From Gigaspora margarita (Eukaryota; Glomeromycota; Glomeromycetes; Diversisporales; Gigasporaceae), in contig WTPW01000145.1 in the NCBI GenBank assembly GCA_009809945.1, forward strand, positions 441,177 through 505,176: a stretch of DNA of 64,000 bases, given 5' to 3'. Under the pieces are notes generated by a model. That model was not told the origin of the DNA, did not search any database, and worked only from the letters and a program-made list of their open reading frames with translations. The position numbers and the translations under genes are program-made. Each line of letters opens with the position of its first letter. The stretch's first letter is position 1. Positions 46,912 through 58,742 of this stretch are shown here, one piece after another.

Positions 46912-47237
46912 GGATTTATTAATTTTGTGCACCATTCACAGCTATGCACCCCATAAAAACAAATACAAACAATAATTAGAATAACTGTGCACCCCATAGT
47001 AACAAATACAAACAATAATTAGAGTTAGGGTTAGAGTTGGGGTTAGTTAGAAGTAGGATTAGAATTAAATTTAAAACTTAAAGGTATTATCGCGAAAGGA
47101 GCATTTTTTGTCAAAAGTGCATTAGAGGTTACCATAGTAAAATTTTGAGATTGCAATAGAAGTTATTCTAGTAAAATTTTAAAAACATATAGGGGTGCAT
47201 AGCTGTGCATTGCATATGCACATCTTAAATAAACCCT
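46912..47237. mobile_element. hAT-like MITE with 8-bp duplication ATAATTAT, unit 2
   Basis: Target duplication 46,904-46,911 and 47,238-47,245; ends GGATTTATT and AATAAACCC, with CACAGCTATGCACCCC inverted just inside. Internal GTTAGGGTTAGAGTTGGGGT tract. Empty site in unit 1 near 27,435. Confidence 0.75.
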
Positions 47238-47277
47238 ATAATTATATAACCTTTATATATAAGTTAAATAAATTTTA

Positions 47278-47773
47278 AAGGTAAAGAGTATGTAGATCAT
47301 TTTTATTAATAAACGAGTAACAAAAAATATTTTTACTACGAATTTAAAAGTTGCTACATATAAAAGTTATTTTTTTACTAAATAAATTGATATTTATGTA
47401 CTAAGTAAAATTGATTGTAATAAAAAATTACGCATATCCTAAAAATTTCATTAATTTTGAATAAAATTTGATAAAGTTTTATAGTAATAACTTTTGTGGG
47501 AGCCAGGTTTATTCTGCAGGGGCCACACAAATTGGCCAATCAAATCATGTGTAAACAATAAGTAAAATAGGGTCACAAAGATAAAAACAGCTATGTCTTA
47601 TGTTCTACTGGACCAATTTAAAGATTCAACCACCGTTAGAATCAGAAAAATCTCCTCTACAATTTTATTGAAAAATTTAATATGGTTACTTAATAAAAAT
47701 TTTCTTTATTATTAAATATAAAATTTTTAGTAACTACTTTATTAATAGAAATGATCTACATACCCTCTACCCT
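47278..47773. mobile_element. 496-bp TA-flanked MITE, unit 2
   Basis: Ends AAGGTAAAGAGTATGTAGAT and (complement) AGGGTAGAGGGTATGTAGAT, extending to ATTAATAAA. Empty site in unit 1 (AAATTTTAATGTATC near 27,470). TA is the simplest duplication; TTAA is also possible from the flanks. Confidence 0.75.
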
Positions 47774-48433
47774 TAATGTATCTATATAGCTTTGTGCACT
47801 TACAAAACTGGATTCAGATATGTTAATATTAAATTCAGCTTCCATGAGTTAATTCAAATCCAGATATTAACTTTACTAAGAACAATAAAAAAGGTACATC
47901 TATAAAAATCAAGCATATACAATATTTTGTTTAAAATTTGAGAGCCTGTATATTTAGAGAAGTGCATTTAAGAAGACTTCTCTTTGATACATGTAATATT
48001 TCAAAGAACTTTTCAAAAGCTTTGCAATATTAAGAAAAATATTATGTTTCAAAAATTGCAAATACCTCAAATTTGAACTCATGCACCAAACTTAAATAGT
48101 ATTATTCTAAATTTTGCACATAAATTATTAGAATCTGATTAGATTTGTTGGATGTATTCTTATATATGCAGCAAAGTGTGTGCAATAAACTAATATAAAC
48201 TAATAACTTAGACTATTTCAAAGTTAACCCCAAAATGCAAACTAACTTAACCATACTGTGGTCACCAGAATAGCAGATAATTATTACAGAATTTTTTTAT
48301 GAAACTCTATAGAAATTATGAAAATTTTATGTAAAGACTTACATAACTTTAAATTACATACAATGGTAACTGGAATAGCAAATAATTCATTTAGACACAT
48401 TTTTGGAATTGAGTCTAATTAAAAACCTGAATT

Positions 48434-48674
48434 TAGTGTTTAGACCCGTTCAACCCGGGTGATCTGTCGGGCTGATCTGAGTAGACTGACGGGTATTCCC
48501 AGCCAATCACTGATGTTTGTTTACATCAGGTAAATTAGGATATGTTAAACTTTAACAATCCTCTTTTACCTGATGTAAACAAAAATCAGCGATTGGCTGG
48601 GAATACCCGGAATACCGTCAGTTTACCCAGATCAGCCCGATGGGTCACCTGCAGATGAATGGGTCTAAACACTA
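48434..48674. mobile_element. hAT-type foldback MITE with ~100-bp arms, unit 2
   Basis: Perfect 8-bp duplication CCTGAATT (48,426-48,433; 48,675-48,682). Ends TAGTGTTTAGACCC and GGGTCTAAACACTA are exact. The arms pair nearly throughout (GGCTGGGAATACCCG, CCTGATGTAAACA), leaving a short loop near 48,550. Higher GC than its surroundings. Absent from unit 1 near 28,115. Confidence 0.9.
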
Positions 48675-48719
48675 CCTGAATTACTATTTGATTATTATGT
48701 CTTGTATATGTCAAGTACA

Positions 48720-49505
48720 TAATGCATTGGGTCAGATTAATTATAAAATTAATAAAAATGGAAAGATATGCAGAAAAATCTCAAAAATAAGCAAAAAAAT
48801 TACTAAAAATAGAAAGATCTTTATAAAACCCCCAAATAAGCAAACTAATACCTGACCTATCTATGTATATTTCAGGGTCCTATTGTGGCCTATTAAATTA
48901 AACTATATATAGTATTATATAAAAATTAAATATTGAAGATTTTTTTATAATTAGTGATCAGGATATTGATTAGAATAATAAATTAGGTTATTTATTACTT
49001 TTTATATATATTTATTAAAGAATGAGTTGAATGTTTTTAGATGTCTAAAGTGAATTGCTTTACTTTTTCAATTTTTTTTATCCATTCTTAAACACATTAA
49101 TAACAAAGTTATGTTTAAAAAAATTTATTTTTAGTATTAAATTTTTTATTTGCAATATAAATATCTCTTTTTGAATAGTTCGCAATATGAAACAGAATTT
49201 TGTAAAGAGTCAACTTAAAATTTAAATATTAATATTAAAAAAATTTTAACATAACTATATTATTAACATGTTTAAGAATGGATTTATACAAAAAAATTTA
49301 AAAAAAGTAAAGCAATTCACTCTAGATATCTAAAAATATTTAGCTCATTCTTTACTATTAAAATATATATAAAAAGTAATAAATAACCTGATTCATTATG
49401 CTGATCAATATCCTGTTCACTAATTACAAAAAAATCTCCAATATTTAATTTTATATGATACTATATATAGTTTTGATTTACATAGACCATAGCACACCCC
49501 AATGA
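48720..49505. mobile_element. Foldback element, unit 2 copy, left end deleted
   Basis: Homologue of 28,168-28,998; the left terminus and the outer part of the nested AGGACCC MITE are missing (GCATTGGGTCAGATTAATTA junction near 48,724). Confidence 0.5.
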
Positions 49506-49710
49506 TGCATCTATTAAATTGAACCCCTAAACAAAAAAAATCATAATAATTATAGCATCAAATCCTTCATCCCACTTTAAAACCCATCTTTCTTTATCAT
49601 GAAAATTTATCTTTTCTTATTGTTAAACTCTATTTCTCTTATTACTAAAATTCATCTTATTGTTAAAATCCATCTCTTTATCATTAAAGTTCATCTTTTC
49701 TTATCATTAA

Positions 49711-50246
49711 GGGGGCATCCATAAATAACGTTATGCTTGAGGGGGGGGGTCCCCTAAATATAACGATTTTCCAATATGTAGGGGGGTCCCCCTCAACATA
49801 ACGCAATATTTTTATAAAAATTTGTCTAAAACTTGACCCAGTGGTCCAAATTGGATAATTTTGGTACCATTCGAACCGTCTCAAGGAGAGGAATCTAATG
49901 GTACCAATTACATTTGATTTCGAGCACTGGATCACGTTTTATTAACGAAATACTATTGGTTATTATGTTTTCTTATAAAATTACTATAAAATCAATAGTA
50001 TTTCGTTAATAAAACGTTAGCCAGTGATCCAAATGAAATGATTTTGGTACCATTGGATTCGTCTCGTAGAGACAAATCGAATGGTACTAAAATCATCCAG
50101 ATTGGATCACTGGGTCATTATATATTCAAGTTTTTGTAAAATTTTATATATAAACATACGGATTTTTAAAAATTTTTTTATATAGTAGAGGGGGGGGGTC
50201 AAGAGCTACTATGTAGGGGTACATAACGTTATTTATGGATGCCCCC
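49711..50246. mobile_element. 536-bp Harbinger-like MITE with two hairpin modules, unit 2
   Basis: Duplication TAA (49,708-49,710; 50,247-50,249). Termini GGGGGCATCCATAAATAACG and its complement are exact for 20 bp. G-runs follow both ends. Centre: inverted ATTAACGAAATACTATTG / CAATAGTATTTCGTTAAT. Two ~95-bp hairpins (about 49,838 and 50,028). Empty site in unit 1 near 29,200. Confidence 0.85.
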
Positions 50247-51769
50247 TAAAATGTATCTTTTCTATCATTAAAATTCATTTTATTGTTAAAACCCATTCTC
50301 TTGATTGTTAAAATAAATCTTATTGTTAAACTATCTCTTTATTATATCAAACTTTAATTTAAATTGTTCTTCTATTTATGATATATTAAAAATTATTAAT
50401 ATCAATACATTTATATATTGATTATCACCTCTACCCCAAGTTGTCTCTACTATATAATTATTGTGAATTTAAGATTTGTTTGGAGGATGAGTGCATGTTA
50501 ATAATAATTTACTAGGATATTCACCTTCTTTTATAACTTTATATAAAAAAAACTATAATTTGGTTATTTAAACTTAATAATCGAATCAACAGGATAATTA
50601 TAAATTCCTTGTGTATCGCTCATTGTAAAAATATAGTTATAGATAGCAAAATCTATCTATTTTTTTTTAAAGGCACTAATTTTGAGGATTTTATACAATT
50701 CTGATTAGCTAATTTTCGTATAACAAAATTATAATTAATATAAAAATGATTTTTTTATATAATAAGCGCCAAATTTTTAGATTTTATACTATATTTAGTA
50801 ATTTTAATAACAAAATTAACCAATCAAATCACGAGTACATGATCAACCATCAATCTGATTGGTCGATTGTCCAGTGCCAAAATTCTGCTTTACTATAAAA
50901 GTTGCTAAACTTTAATCCTTTATAACTTTTTTAAAAAGCAAGATATATCAAAGATCTGTCTTAAAATTTGTAGTTTAGATTACAAATAATAAATTGTAAG
51001 AGGGATTTTTAAAATAATTACTTGTTGCAAAGTTATTAGACATTAAAATACTAAAAAAAAATGGTTTTTGCTGTCCGGTACTGTAGTAATCAAAATATAA
51101 TAAAATTACTCTATATTGTGACTGTCCTGTCTGTACCAAAATATTTGATTAGTTAGAATGTGTGCACTTATTTGTGTGAGTAATATAGTCTCTAACCCTA
51201 ACGTCCTAACCCTAACTTTTTAATTTCATGAACTTAGTTTATTTTTATATTATATTTTCTTTTTTGGGTTTGTGTCTTACAAAAATAAGTATTCCAGGTT
51301 AGAACTAACCCTTTGCATAAGTATATAGCTCATGATTTCAAACAGATTCTGTTCAATCATATCAAATTACAGTGATAGTATGAACTGTTACAAATCACAT
51401 GTCATGGGAATTTACTATATTTTCTGGATTTCCCAAGATAAATTAGATATGAGTGCATGTAAATTTATCTGATTTCCATCTATTTGTAATCATTATTTTA
51501 ATCAGTTGTATGATTGATGTTATAATAATATCATCATATATTTATAATCGATTAATAGATTTAGTATGAATTAAGAATTATTGCTATTTGTATAGTCTTT
51601 TGCATATACTGTATGTATATGACTTTATGATGATATAGCAGCCAAATGTTAGAATACTCACAGTTATTTCTTTATAATTAAGCCTAGTAACTATATAGAT
51701 AATTTGATACAAAACTCAACTATATAATACAAGTCACTGGAATTCATGTAAGTTTCATAACAGAAATTT

Positions 51770-52560
51770 TTTATAATAGTTTATGATAAATATGATAATT
51801 CCAATACAAACTAACTCAATCATAAAAGAAATCCAGTCAACTCCAATGCAAACTACTCTTGACCACTACTGTGATCAAGTAAGTTCTGCAACAGAATTTT
51901 TTACAATGACTTATGGTGGAAATCACAATAATTCTAATATAATAATTTTAATGTAAATCAACTCAACTGCATATTGTAGTCATGAAATAGTAAGCTTTAT
52001 AACTGAATTCTTTATAGTAACTATAATAACTCAAATGCAAACTAATTCAAGCTTAATCATATAGAATAAAACAATTTTAATCATGTGTTATCAATAGAAT
52101 AGTGAGTAAGTTCTGTTGCAAAATTTTTTAACATATCTCATAGTAGAAATCATAAAATTTTAATACAAACTTGCATGATCTTAACCACATACTATGGTTA
52201 CAAGAATAGCAAGTAAGTTCTATTAAAGAATGTTACTGTAACAATAAAAATTATGATAATATCAATACAAGCTAACTCAACTTTAACTATTGTGTTCTGC
52301 ATTATTGCTCTTTTCAATTTAATTGGATTGATCAATTTATAATTTTTTGCAAGCTCTATGAGTCCCATGATTACAATACAAACAATCACATAAATTAATT
52401 GAATCAAAAAAAGTGATGATGGATAATTTATGATTGAATTCAAAATAACTCCACAAAAATAGTTCAACCATGTATTACTAAAATAACAAGCAACAGAATT
52501 TTTTACAATGACTTATAGTAGATATTACAATTAAAGTGCACACAAATTTAATCACATTAA
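51770..52560. repeat. ~105-bp degenerate satellite block, unit 3
   Basis: Homologue of 13,555-14,400, one unit shorter (deletion near 52,075), CpG-poor. Confidence 0.65.
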
Positions 52561-53425
52561 TTAATAAAAGGATATAACTGCTTATAATAAGTTATTATTT
52601 ACATCTCTTTTTATTTCGTATTTAAGCTTGTATTGGTATGTTAATTATTTTTATAAAAATTTTTAGCAAAAATTTATAAGGTATATCTGCCTATTTCCAG
52701 GGATGTCCTATTTCTTGGATTATAATATTTTGTGATATCTTATAATTCCATGATCCAATTTGAATAATTTTGGTATCATTCAAATCATCTCACTAAGATA
52801 ATTCTAATGGTATCAAAATTAGCCAGATTAGATCACAATGTCCTGAAATATAAGATAAATTTATTATTTTTTGAGATCAAATATATTTTCATAGGATTGT
52901 GTATCTCATGATCCTGTAATCTGATTTGGATGATTTTGGTATCATTCGAATTGTCTTACTAAGACAAATCTAATAGCACTAAAATTATCCAAATTGGATC
53001 ACAGGATGTAGAGATATAAGGTATTTTCTGTAATTAAATCTATTTCTATGCATTGTGTATCATGTGACTCTGTGATCCAAATTGAATTATTTGAATCACA
53101 GAGTCCCAATATATACAGTCCATGGAAATAAAATTGATTTGTTATGCATACCTTACAATTAAGCAGCCAAGTTTATTAATAAAATCTTGTTAAATCTTTT
53201 AAAAATTTTAAAATATGTACAACTTAATACCACAAACCTATTTAACTAATGAACTTTAATTTTTTATTAAATAAAAAATCAAGTTCATTATGTATTCACA
53301 GAAATAGGACTTTGCCTTTTAAATTTTTATAAATTATATGGGTTATATAACTTTTATTATTAAAAAAAATTTAGTATATATAAAAAATGTAAAAAATTTT
53401 ACAGTTAAATAATAAATTGATTATA

Positions 53426-56400
53426 AAGTAAAAGGGAGTATTATGACCAGGAGTATTGTGACCAATCACTATATCTCATGAACTATCAATTAGAATCAGA
53501 TGAATTTTATACCATTTGATTCATTATGGTAAGATGAATCGAAAGGTATAAAATTCATCAGTTTTCAACCACTGCATCATAAGATATTGTCACTTAAGCA
53601 AATTATGAAATTTCTTATTTAATGCTTTTAATATTAGATAAACATAGTATGATAAAAACAGGTTTCTGCACTAAGTTAATCAACTTCGCACATTAGAAAA
53701 AGTTATCTAAACAATGTACTTTATATAATATTGTACTTTAAATAACTTATGATTAAATACATTTAAAAAATATAAATGCATTATCATAGTAACATGTTCT
53801 TATATCTGCAGCAAAGTTACAATTCTTCTATCAAAAATCTTGCCCTCAAAAATTTTGCCCACAAGTGTATACAGATGCAAATATTGTAAATTAGTGTTGA
53901 TAAACAATGAAAAATAAAATTAAATTATAAAATACCTACTGCTATGTAAAAATTTTGATTAGCTATGCATGAACAAATGTGATGCAATAACAACAAGTAA
54001 AAAACAAGATCAAGATATTTAAAGCTAAATTATTTAACCTTTAACATTAATTAACTTTTCTTTTTGGAAACTTGTATTACAATACTATAATACTGCTAAA
54101 AAATTGTCACATTATCATCACATTTTATTACAAGTTACATTATCACGTTTTATTACAAGTTACATAGTTGCCAAGTTTAAGGTGCCGAAAGCCTTATTAA
54201 TTTTATTTGCCATTTATTTTATATTACTTAACATGCAAATTTGTGTAATCGTATTATTTTATTTTTTTAATTGAGTTACATAAAATGCTAAAAGTTACTG
54301 ATAATAATTATAAAGATAGTCAAAATCAAAAAATTCTCGCAGTACTTAATGAATACAAAAATTATTCACCTAATCATAAACTCCCAGTGTAAGCAGTATA
54401 GCAGAAGCTATTTTATTCCTAGAACCACACTTTGCTGCGCAATAAATAATGATAGTCTTCCTAATCGTTCTAGCCCATCTACTATTCTTATAAACATGAA
54501 GAAAACCAACTTATTGGTTATTGCAATAATATGCAAAAACTTGGGTTTGGTTAACTCAGTCTGTTGTTAATCACTGTGTAATGAAAATAATGAAAAAAAA
54601 CAAAAGACCACATTCTTTTGGTGATAGCGGGCCTGGTCGAGATTGGTGGACCTATTTTATGAAAGTTTATCCTGAGCATTCATTTTATGTTCCCAAGAGT
54701 TGTCCGAAGCTCAGGCACAAAGAGTGAATGCATTTATCATTAATAATCATTTTAAAAAGCTTAAACAAATAATCGATGAAAATTTACTTACCCCCATACA
54801 AATTTGGAACATGGACGAAACTGAGTTTGTTCTTGTGCCCAAGCTAAAAAAGGTCATTGCAAAAAAAGGTGCATGGCAGTTTCTCATAGAGATTCACATG
54901 AATATATTTTTGTTGGCCCTATAATTTTGGCGCTGGGTCATACATCCCACCTTTAATTATCTATAAAGATATTTGTGTAATTACTGGCTTGTTAGATAGT
55001 GCACCCCTAGGAACTGTAATGGGGTTTACAAGTACTGGGTATATGCGTGAAGACATTTTCCAAATGTATCTTACCCATTTCAAAAATTCAATCTCGCCTA
55101 CCTGTCCAGTTTTACTAATGCTCGATGGTCACAAAAGCTATATTAGCTATTCATGCATTGATTTTTGTCGCAAAAACAGAATTCTTCTTTATGCTCTTCC
55201 TCCCCATATGATGCATATTTTACAGCCTTCCAAAATCCCCTTTGCCAAATTAAAAAATGATTATGCAAAGGAATGCGATAAATATAAAAATAATGATGGC
55301 AAGGTAGTAACCAATAGAGCTGCAGACATTAGAATATTAATGAACATATACTATGATGTTTGACGTGACGTATGTGACGTGACGTTTAATATGATTATAT
55401 ATAAATTTTATATGACATGAAGAGTGACGAACTACCTTGGACCTTCTAAATGTCTGCAGCTCTAGTAACCAAACATACCATTGCAAGCATTTTTGGCCCA
55501 GTGTTCCTTAAAACATATATACCAACAGCAATTTGTAATGCCTACAAAAGTATGGGAATATGGCTGTTCAATCCTGAGGCTATTAGTCCAGACTGCTTGG
55601 ACCCTTTATTGGCAACAGAACAATTCGATATTGCATCTTCAGATAGTTAGCCACTTTTCTTACCTTCAAATAGTCAACCTTCTATATAGTTACTTTTACA
55701 ATTGTCTACTTATTCACATCTTACTTGTTCAAACATTGCCCTAATAGAAAAAGAAAATAAGATTCTTTTAAATGAGAATGACTTACTTAAAAATGAAAAT
55801 AAAATTTTAAAGTTTCAGTTTGTAGCAATGAAAGAAGAGTTAGAAACTTATAAGAATCCAGGAACATGCTCTTTTCGTTCTGCTCTCAAGTACCTGGTTT
55901 TTCAGGCTTCGCTTGCTGAAACCCAAAAGCTTCTTAAAATCTACAAGAATCCAAGTTACCTCCCCTTAAAAAAAGAAAGATCCTGCCATTTTCGTGACTT
56001 CTTACTTCCGAAGATAGTTGGCAGCAACTAAAAGTGGCAAATGAAGAGGCAGATCAAAAAATCACAGAAGCTAATTGTAAGAAGGAATTGGCGATTCAAA
56101 AAAAAGAAGAACAGGTACAAAAGAAACAAGAGAAAGAAGAACAATGCAGGAAAAAGAAAGCAACATAACTGTAAAAAATAAGAGAGGTAATAGAATTGAA
56201 TTTCACAGATTAGACTACCCTTGCTAGTAGAATTTTATAGTTTTATAATGAGAGCTTATTTGCACTACTACGATAATACTGTATCATAATAATAAAAAAT
56301 AAAGTATTTTAAAGAAAATTCTACAAGGGTTACATAAGTGGTTTGATCTGTGAAACATGATAAAATACAAAAAAAATTTTTTTTTAAAATTAGCTACAAT

Positions 56401-56610
56401 ACCCCACCCCCTGAAAATCTAGTTTTTTATGTCTATTTTTGTGTACTAACTATTTTGTCTAAAAACATATACGGTATAAAGATCTTTTTTACAGTATTTT
56501 ATTCTTTATTGGGTATAGTTTAAATTATAATTTGTTATAAAAAATTCATACATTTATTAAAGAGTTTTATTAGTAGAAACTTTAACCTGGTCATAATACC
56601 CCATTTACCT
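53426..56610. mobile_element. pogo/Tigger-type DNA transposon, 3.2 kb, nested
   Basis: TA duplication (53,424-53,425; 56,611-56,612), read from the intact site in unit 2 (GATTATATATTTTAT near 32,645). Ends AAGTAAAAGGGAGTATTATG and (complement) AGGTAAATGGGGTATTATG, continuing GACCAGG. Carries a decayed transposase (54,283-56,168) and, near its left end, a hairpin module (about 53,462-53,585). Confidence 0.85.
54283..56168 (+). pseudogene. pogo-type transposase, inactive
   Basis: Cut-and-paste transposase of the CENP-B/pogo branch. N-terminal remnants (MLKVTDNNYKDSQNQKILAV, then IPRTTLCCAINND) fit the psq/CENP-B DNA-binding region, with several stops. GPGRDWWTYFMKVYPEHSFY follows. Catalytic core: first Asp in IQIWNMDETEFVL (near 54,815), second in PVLLMLDGHKSYIS (near 55,123). 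The third position reads LQPSKIPF where the family has an LQP-Leu-Asp core, so the catalytic Asp is missing. A ~110-bp stretch with TGACGTGACG repeats (55,362-55,450) breaks the frame, then ALVTKHTIASIFGPVFLKTY resumes. A coiled-coil Lys/Glu-rich tail (NDLLKNENKILKFQF and KKEEQVQKKQEKEEQ) ends near 56,168. Confidence 0.8.
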
Positions 56611-56930
56611 TATATTTTATATATTAAATTTTACAAATAAATAAAATCTTTTGAAGAACTTTTATATGTAACAAAAAAAAGTCCCTGGGAATAGACTGGT
56701 ATACCTTAGTAACAATAAAATTAGAAATCTAATTAATATTTTGAATTAATTCATTATCATTATTATTATTATTATTATTTTTGTCAAAATTTTTTTCTAA
56801 TTATTTGTTTAATATAAACTACAAGGGCACCAGTGGTGCCCCGTTTATACTCTAGTAATAAAATAATATCAAATTGTATTGTTTAAATATATTGATAGTT
56901 GAATGATTTGACTCATATCAGAAGTCTATC

Positions 56931-57109
56931 AGGACCCCGAAATATTCATAGATAGGTCAGGTTAATTATAAAATTACTAAAAATAGAAAGATCTGCAGAA
57001 AACCCCTTAAAAATAAGCAAAAATTACTAAAAATAGAAAAGATCTGCATAAAAACTTCCAAAAATAAGCAAACTAATACCTGACCTATCTATGTATATTT
57101 CGGGGTCCT
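56931..57109. mobile_element. 179-bp hAT-type MITE of AGGACCC family, unit 3
   Basis: Perfect 8-bp duplication AGTCTATC (56,923-56,930; 57,110-57,117). Ends AGGACCCCGAAATAT and ATATTTCGGGGTCCT, then CATAGATAGGTCAGGT inverted. Two internal copies of AATTACTAAAAATAGAAA. Empty site in units 1 and 2 (AGAAGTCTATCATACAC). Confidence 0.9.
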
Positions 57110-57847
57110 AGTCTATCATACACTACACCATTAATTTAGTGGAGTGTAAAAAGTCACCTTAATATTCAAAAAAGAATGGTTTACTGTAACTCTTGATGAA
57201 AATAATTGCAAACTAACTTTAAACATTGTTTACTGCATCATCGCTCTTTTTGATTTAGTTTAATTTAATCACTATATGATTTTTTTACGAGCTTCATGAG
57301 TTCTTATATTACAATACAAGCAATTCCTAAATTCATTATATTTTTAGAATCCATTAAAGATTCTAAAACGATAGAAAAAAAATGCCAATGAAGAATCGAT
57401 GCCAACAATTTATTGAATTCTGCAGTAAATTATCAATATGATCTTTAGTAGATGTGGATGTATTGCTGTTTATTATTACTTGATATTGTATTCAGTTTTT
57501 ATGTAGTAAGTGAAAATAACATGCTTGCAAAAGCATCCTTAATTGCCAGAATATAAACTCTGGCATTATGCTTTCATGTTGTACTTGTGAATCATAACAA
57601 CAAAAAGGACTGCACATATACAATAAATTGTTGGATGCATTCCAGCCCAAATAGTATTGGATATTTAAATTTATTGAATTCTTCAAGGAGATATATAATA
57701 TACATTAGTGTAATTGATTTATATTGAAGAGATACATAGCATAAATTAGTGCATTTAATGTATAATTGAAAGAGATATATATTACATTAATGCAATCAAT
57801 GTATATAGAAGTTTGGGTAGTTTTTGGTGTTCAGGTAAGGTTTTGAG

Positions 57848-58207
57848 TAGGGATGCATCAGTCTGGTCCGGTCAGTCCAGTCCCTAAGAGGACCATTATC
57901 ATAGTGTTTATGGTCCCGGTCCAGTCCAGTCCTTCAGTCCCATAACGGTCCTTTAATGATTACGTCAATCTTAATGCATAAGATTTTATTGGTCAAAAAT
58001 GATGTAATTATTTACTATCAGATGTAAACAAACATTATATGACCTACATTACACATGATCAAAAAATTTGATTGGGTGATACAAATATCACAGTTATGTT
58101 TACAAGGACCAGTCCTGGGACTGGTCCTTTAATGGTCCCATGGTCCTTCTCGGTCCTGGTCCGGGACCGGTCCTGGACTGGTCTTTTTCAGGACCGATGC
58201 ATCCCTT
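57848..58207. mobile_element. 360-bp hAT-type MITE rich in GGTCC motifs, unit 3
   Basis: Ends TAGGGATGCATC and GATGCATCCCTT; flanks GTTTTGAG and TTTTTGAG are an 8-bp duplication with one mismatch. GGTCC/GGACC/CAGTCC repeats cluster at both ends (57,862-57,950; 58,105-58,195). Units 1 and 2 are uninterrupted (AAGGTTTCGAGTTTC). Confidence 0.8.
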
Positions 58208-58497
58208 TTTTTGAGTTTCAAATGAAGTTTCAGGTGAGATTTCAAGTTTCGGATAAGGTTTCGGAAGTATAATCCAAAACCCAAAACTTATGTATTTGAC
58301 ACAAAAGGGTTTCAGTGCCAACTTTGAAGTAATTTATGATGGCAAATGTTGTCCGAATATATAAGAAAGTACTACATATGCTCAGTGAAGTGCAACGTGC
58401 AAAGTTCTTTATGCATTCACATCTTTGCTTTGCCATATGTATTTGTCCAATAAAATATAAGATTTTCGGACGTACGCCATTTAATTTACAATATAAC

Positions 58498-58742
58498 CAG
58501 GGTTGTCATATTTACTATGTTTGTTCTATTGGCCTCTAATTATATTCACTTTTTTCAATTTTCTATTGTAAATTTTCAATATTAAGTTTTATAATTAAAT
58601 GTAAAAATATTTAAAATTCATTACTTTACTAATGGTTTAACAATATATACTTAAATAATGGCAAATTATTAATAAAAAATTTTTTTCAATATAAAGACAA
58701 AAAAATCAAGCTTTTGTTCTATTGTTCTATTTGCCAACACTG
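58498..58742. mobile_element. 245-bp hAT-type MITE, unit 3
   Basis: Perfect 8-bp duplication AATATAAC (58,490-58,497; 58,743-58,750). Ends CAGGGTTGTCATA and TTTGCCAACACTG. TTTGTTCTATTG occurs inside both ends. Empty site in unit 2 near 33,980. Confidence 0.85.

Larger units (their letters stand above)
29799..50838. repeat. Tandem segmental triplication, unit 2
   Basis: Complete second copy, about 21 kb, longer than unit 1 because of insertions at 30,089, 31,849, 34,060-35,880, 41,899, 46,322, 46,912, 47,278, 48,434 and 49,711. Each is absent from unit 1 at the aligned position. Gene-proximal sequence (36,000-41,900) is nearly identical to unit 1. Confidence 0.9.
52679..56706. mobile_element. 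TA-flanked element in unit 3, split by a pogo-type transposon
   Basis: Orthologous to 31,849-32,745: same left end (AGGTATATCTGCCTATTTCC), same right end (TGGTATACCT) and the same TA site (52,677-52,678; 56,707-56,708). One of its three hairpin modules is partly deleted (near 53,085). The inserted transposon occupies 53,426-56,610. Confidence 0.85.

Noticed and set aside
49684..49935. 83-aa minus frame
   Set aside because: Falls across a MITE terminus, G-run and hairpin; no coding signal.
58072..58321. Frames rich in GTGP/GPGP as proteins
   Set aside because: They are translations of the GGTCC/GGACC subterminal repeats of a MITE.
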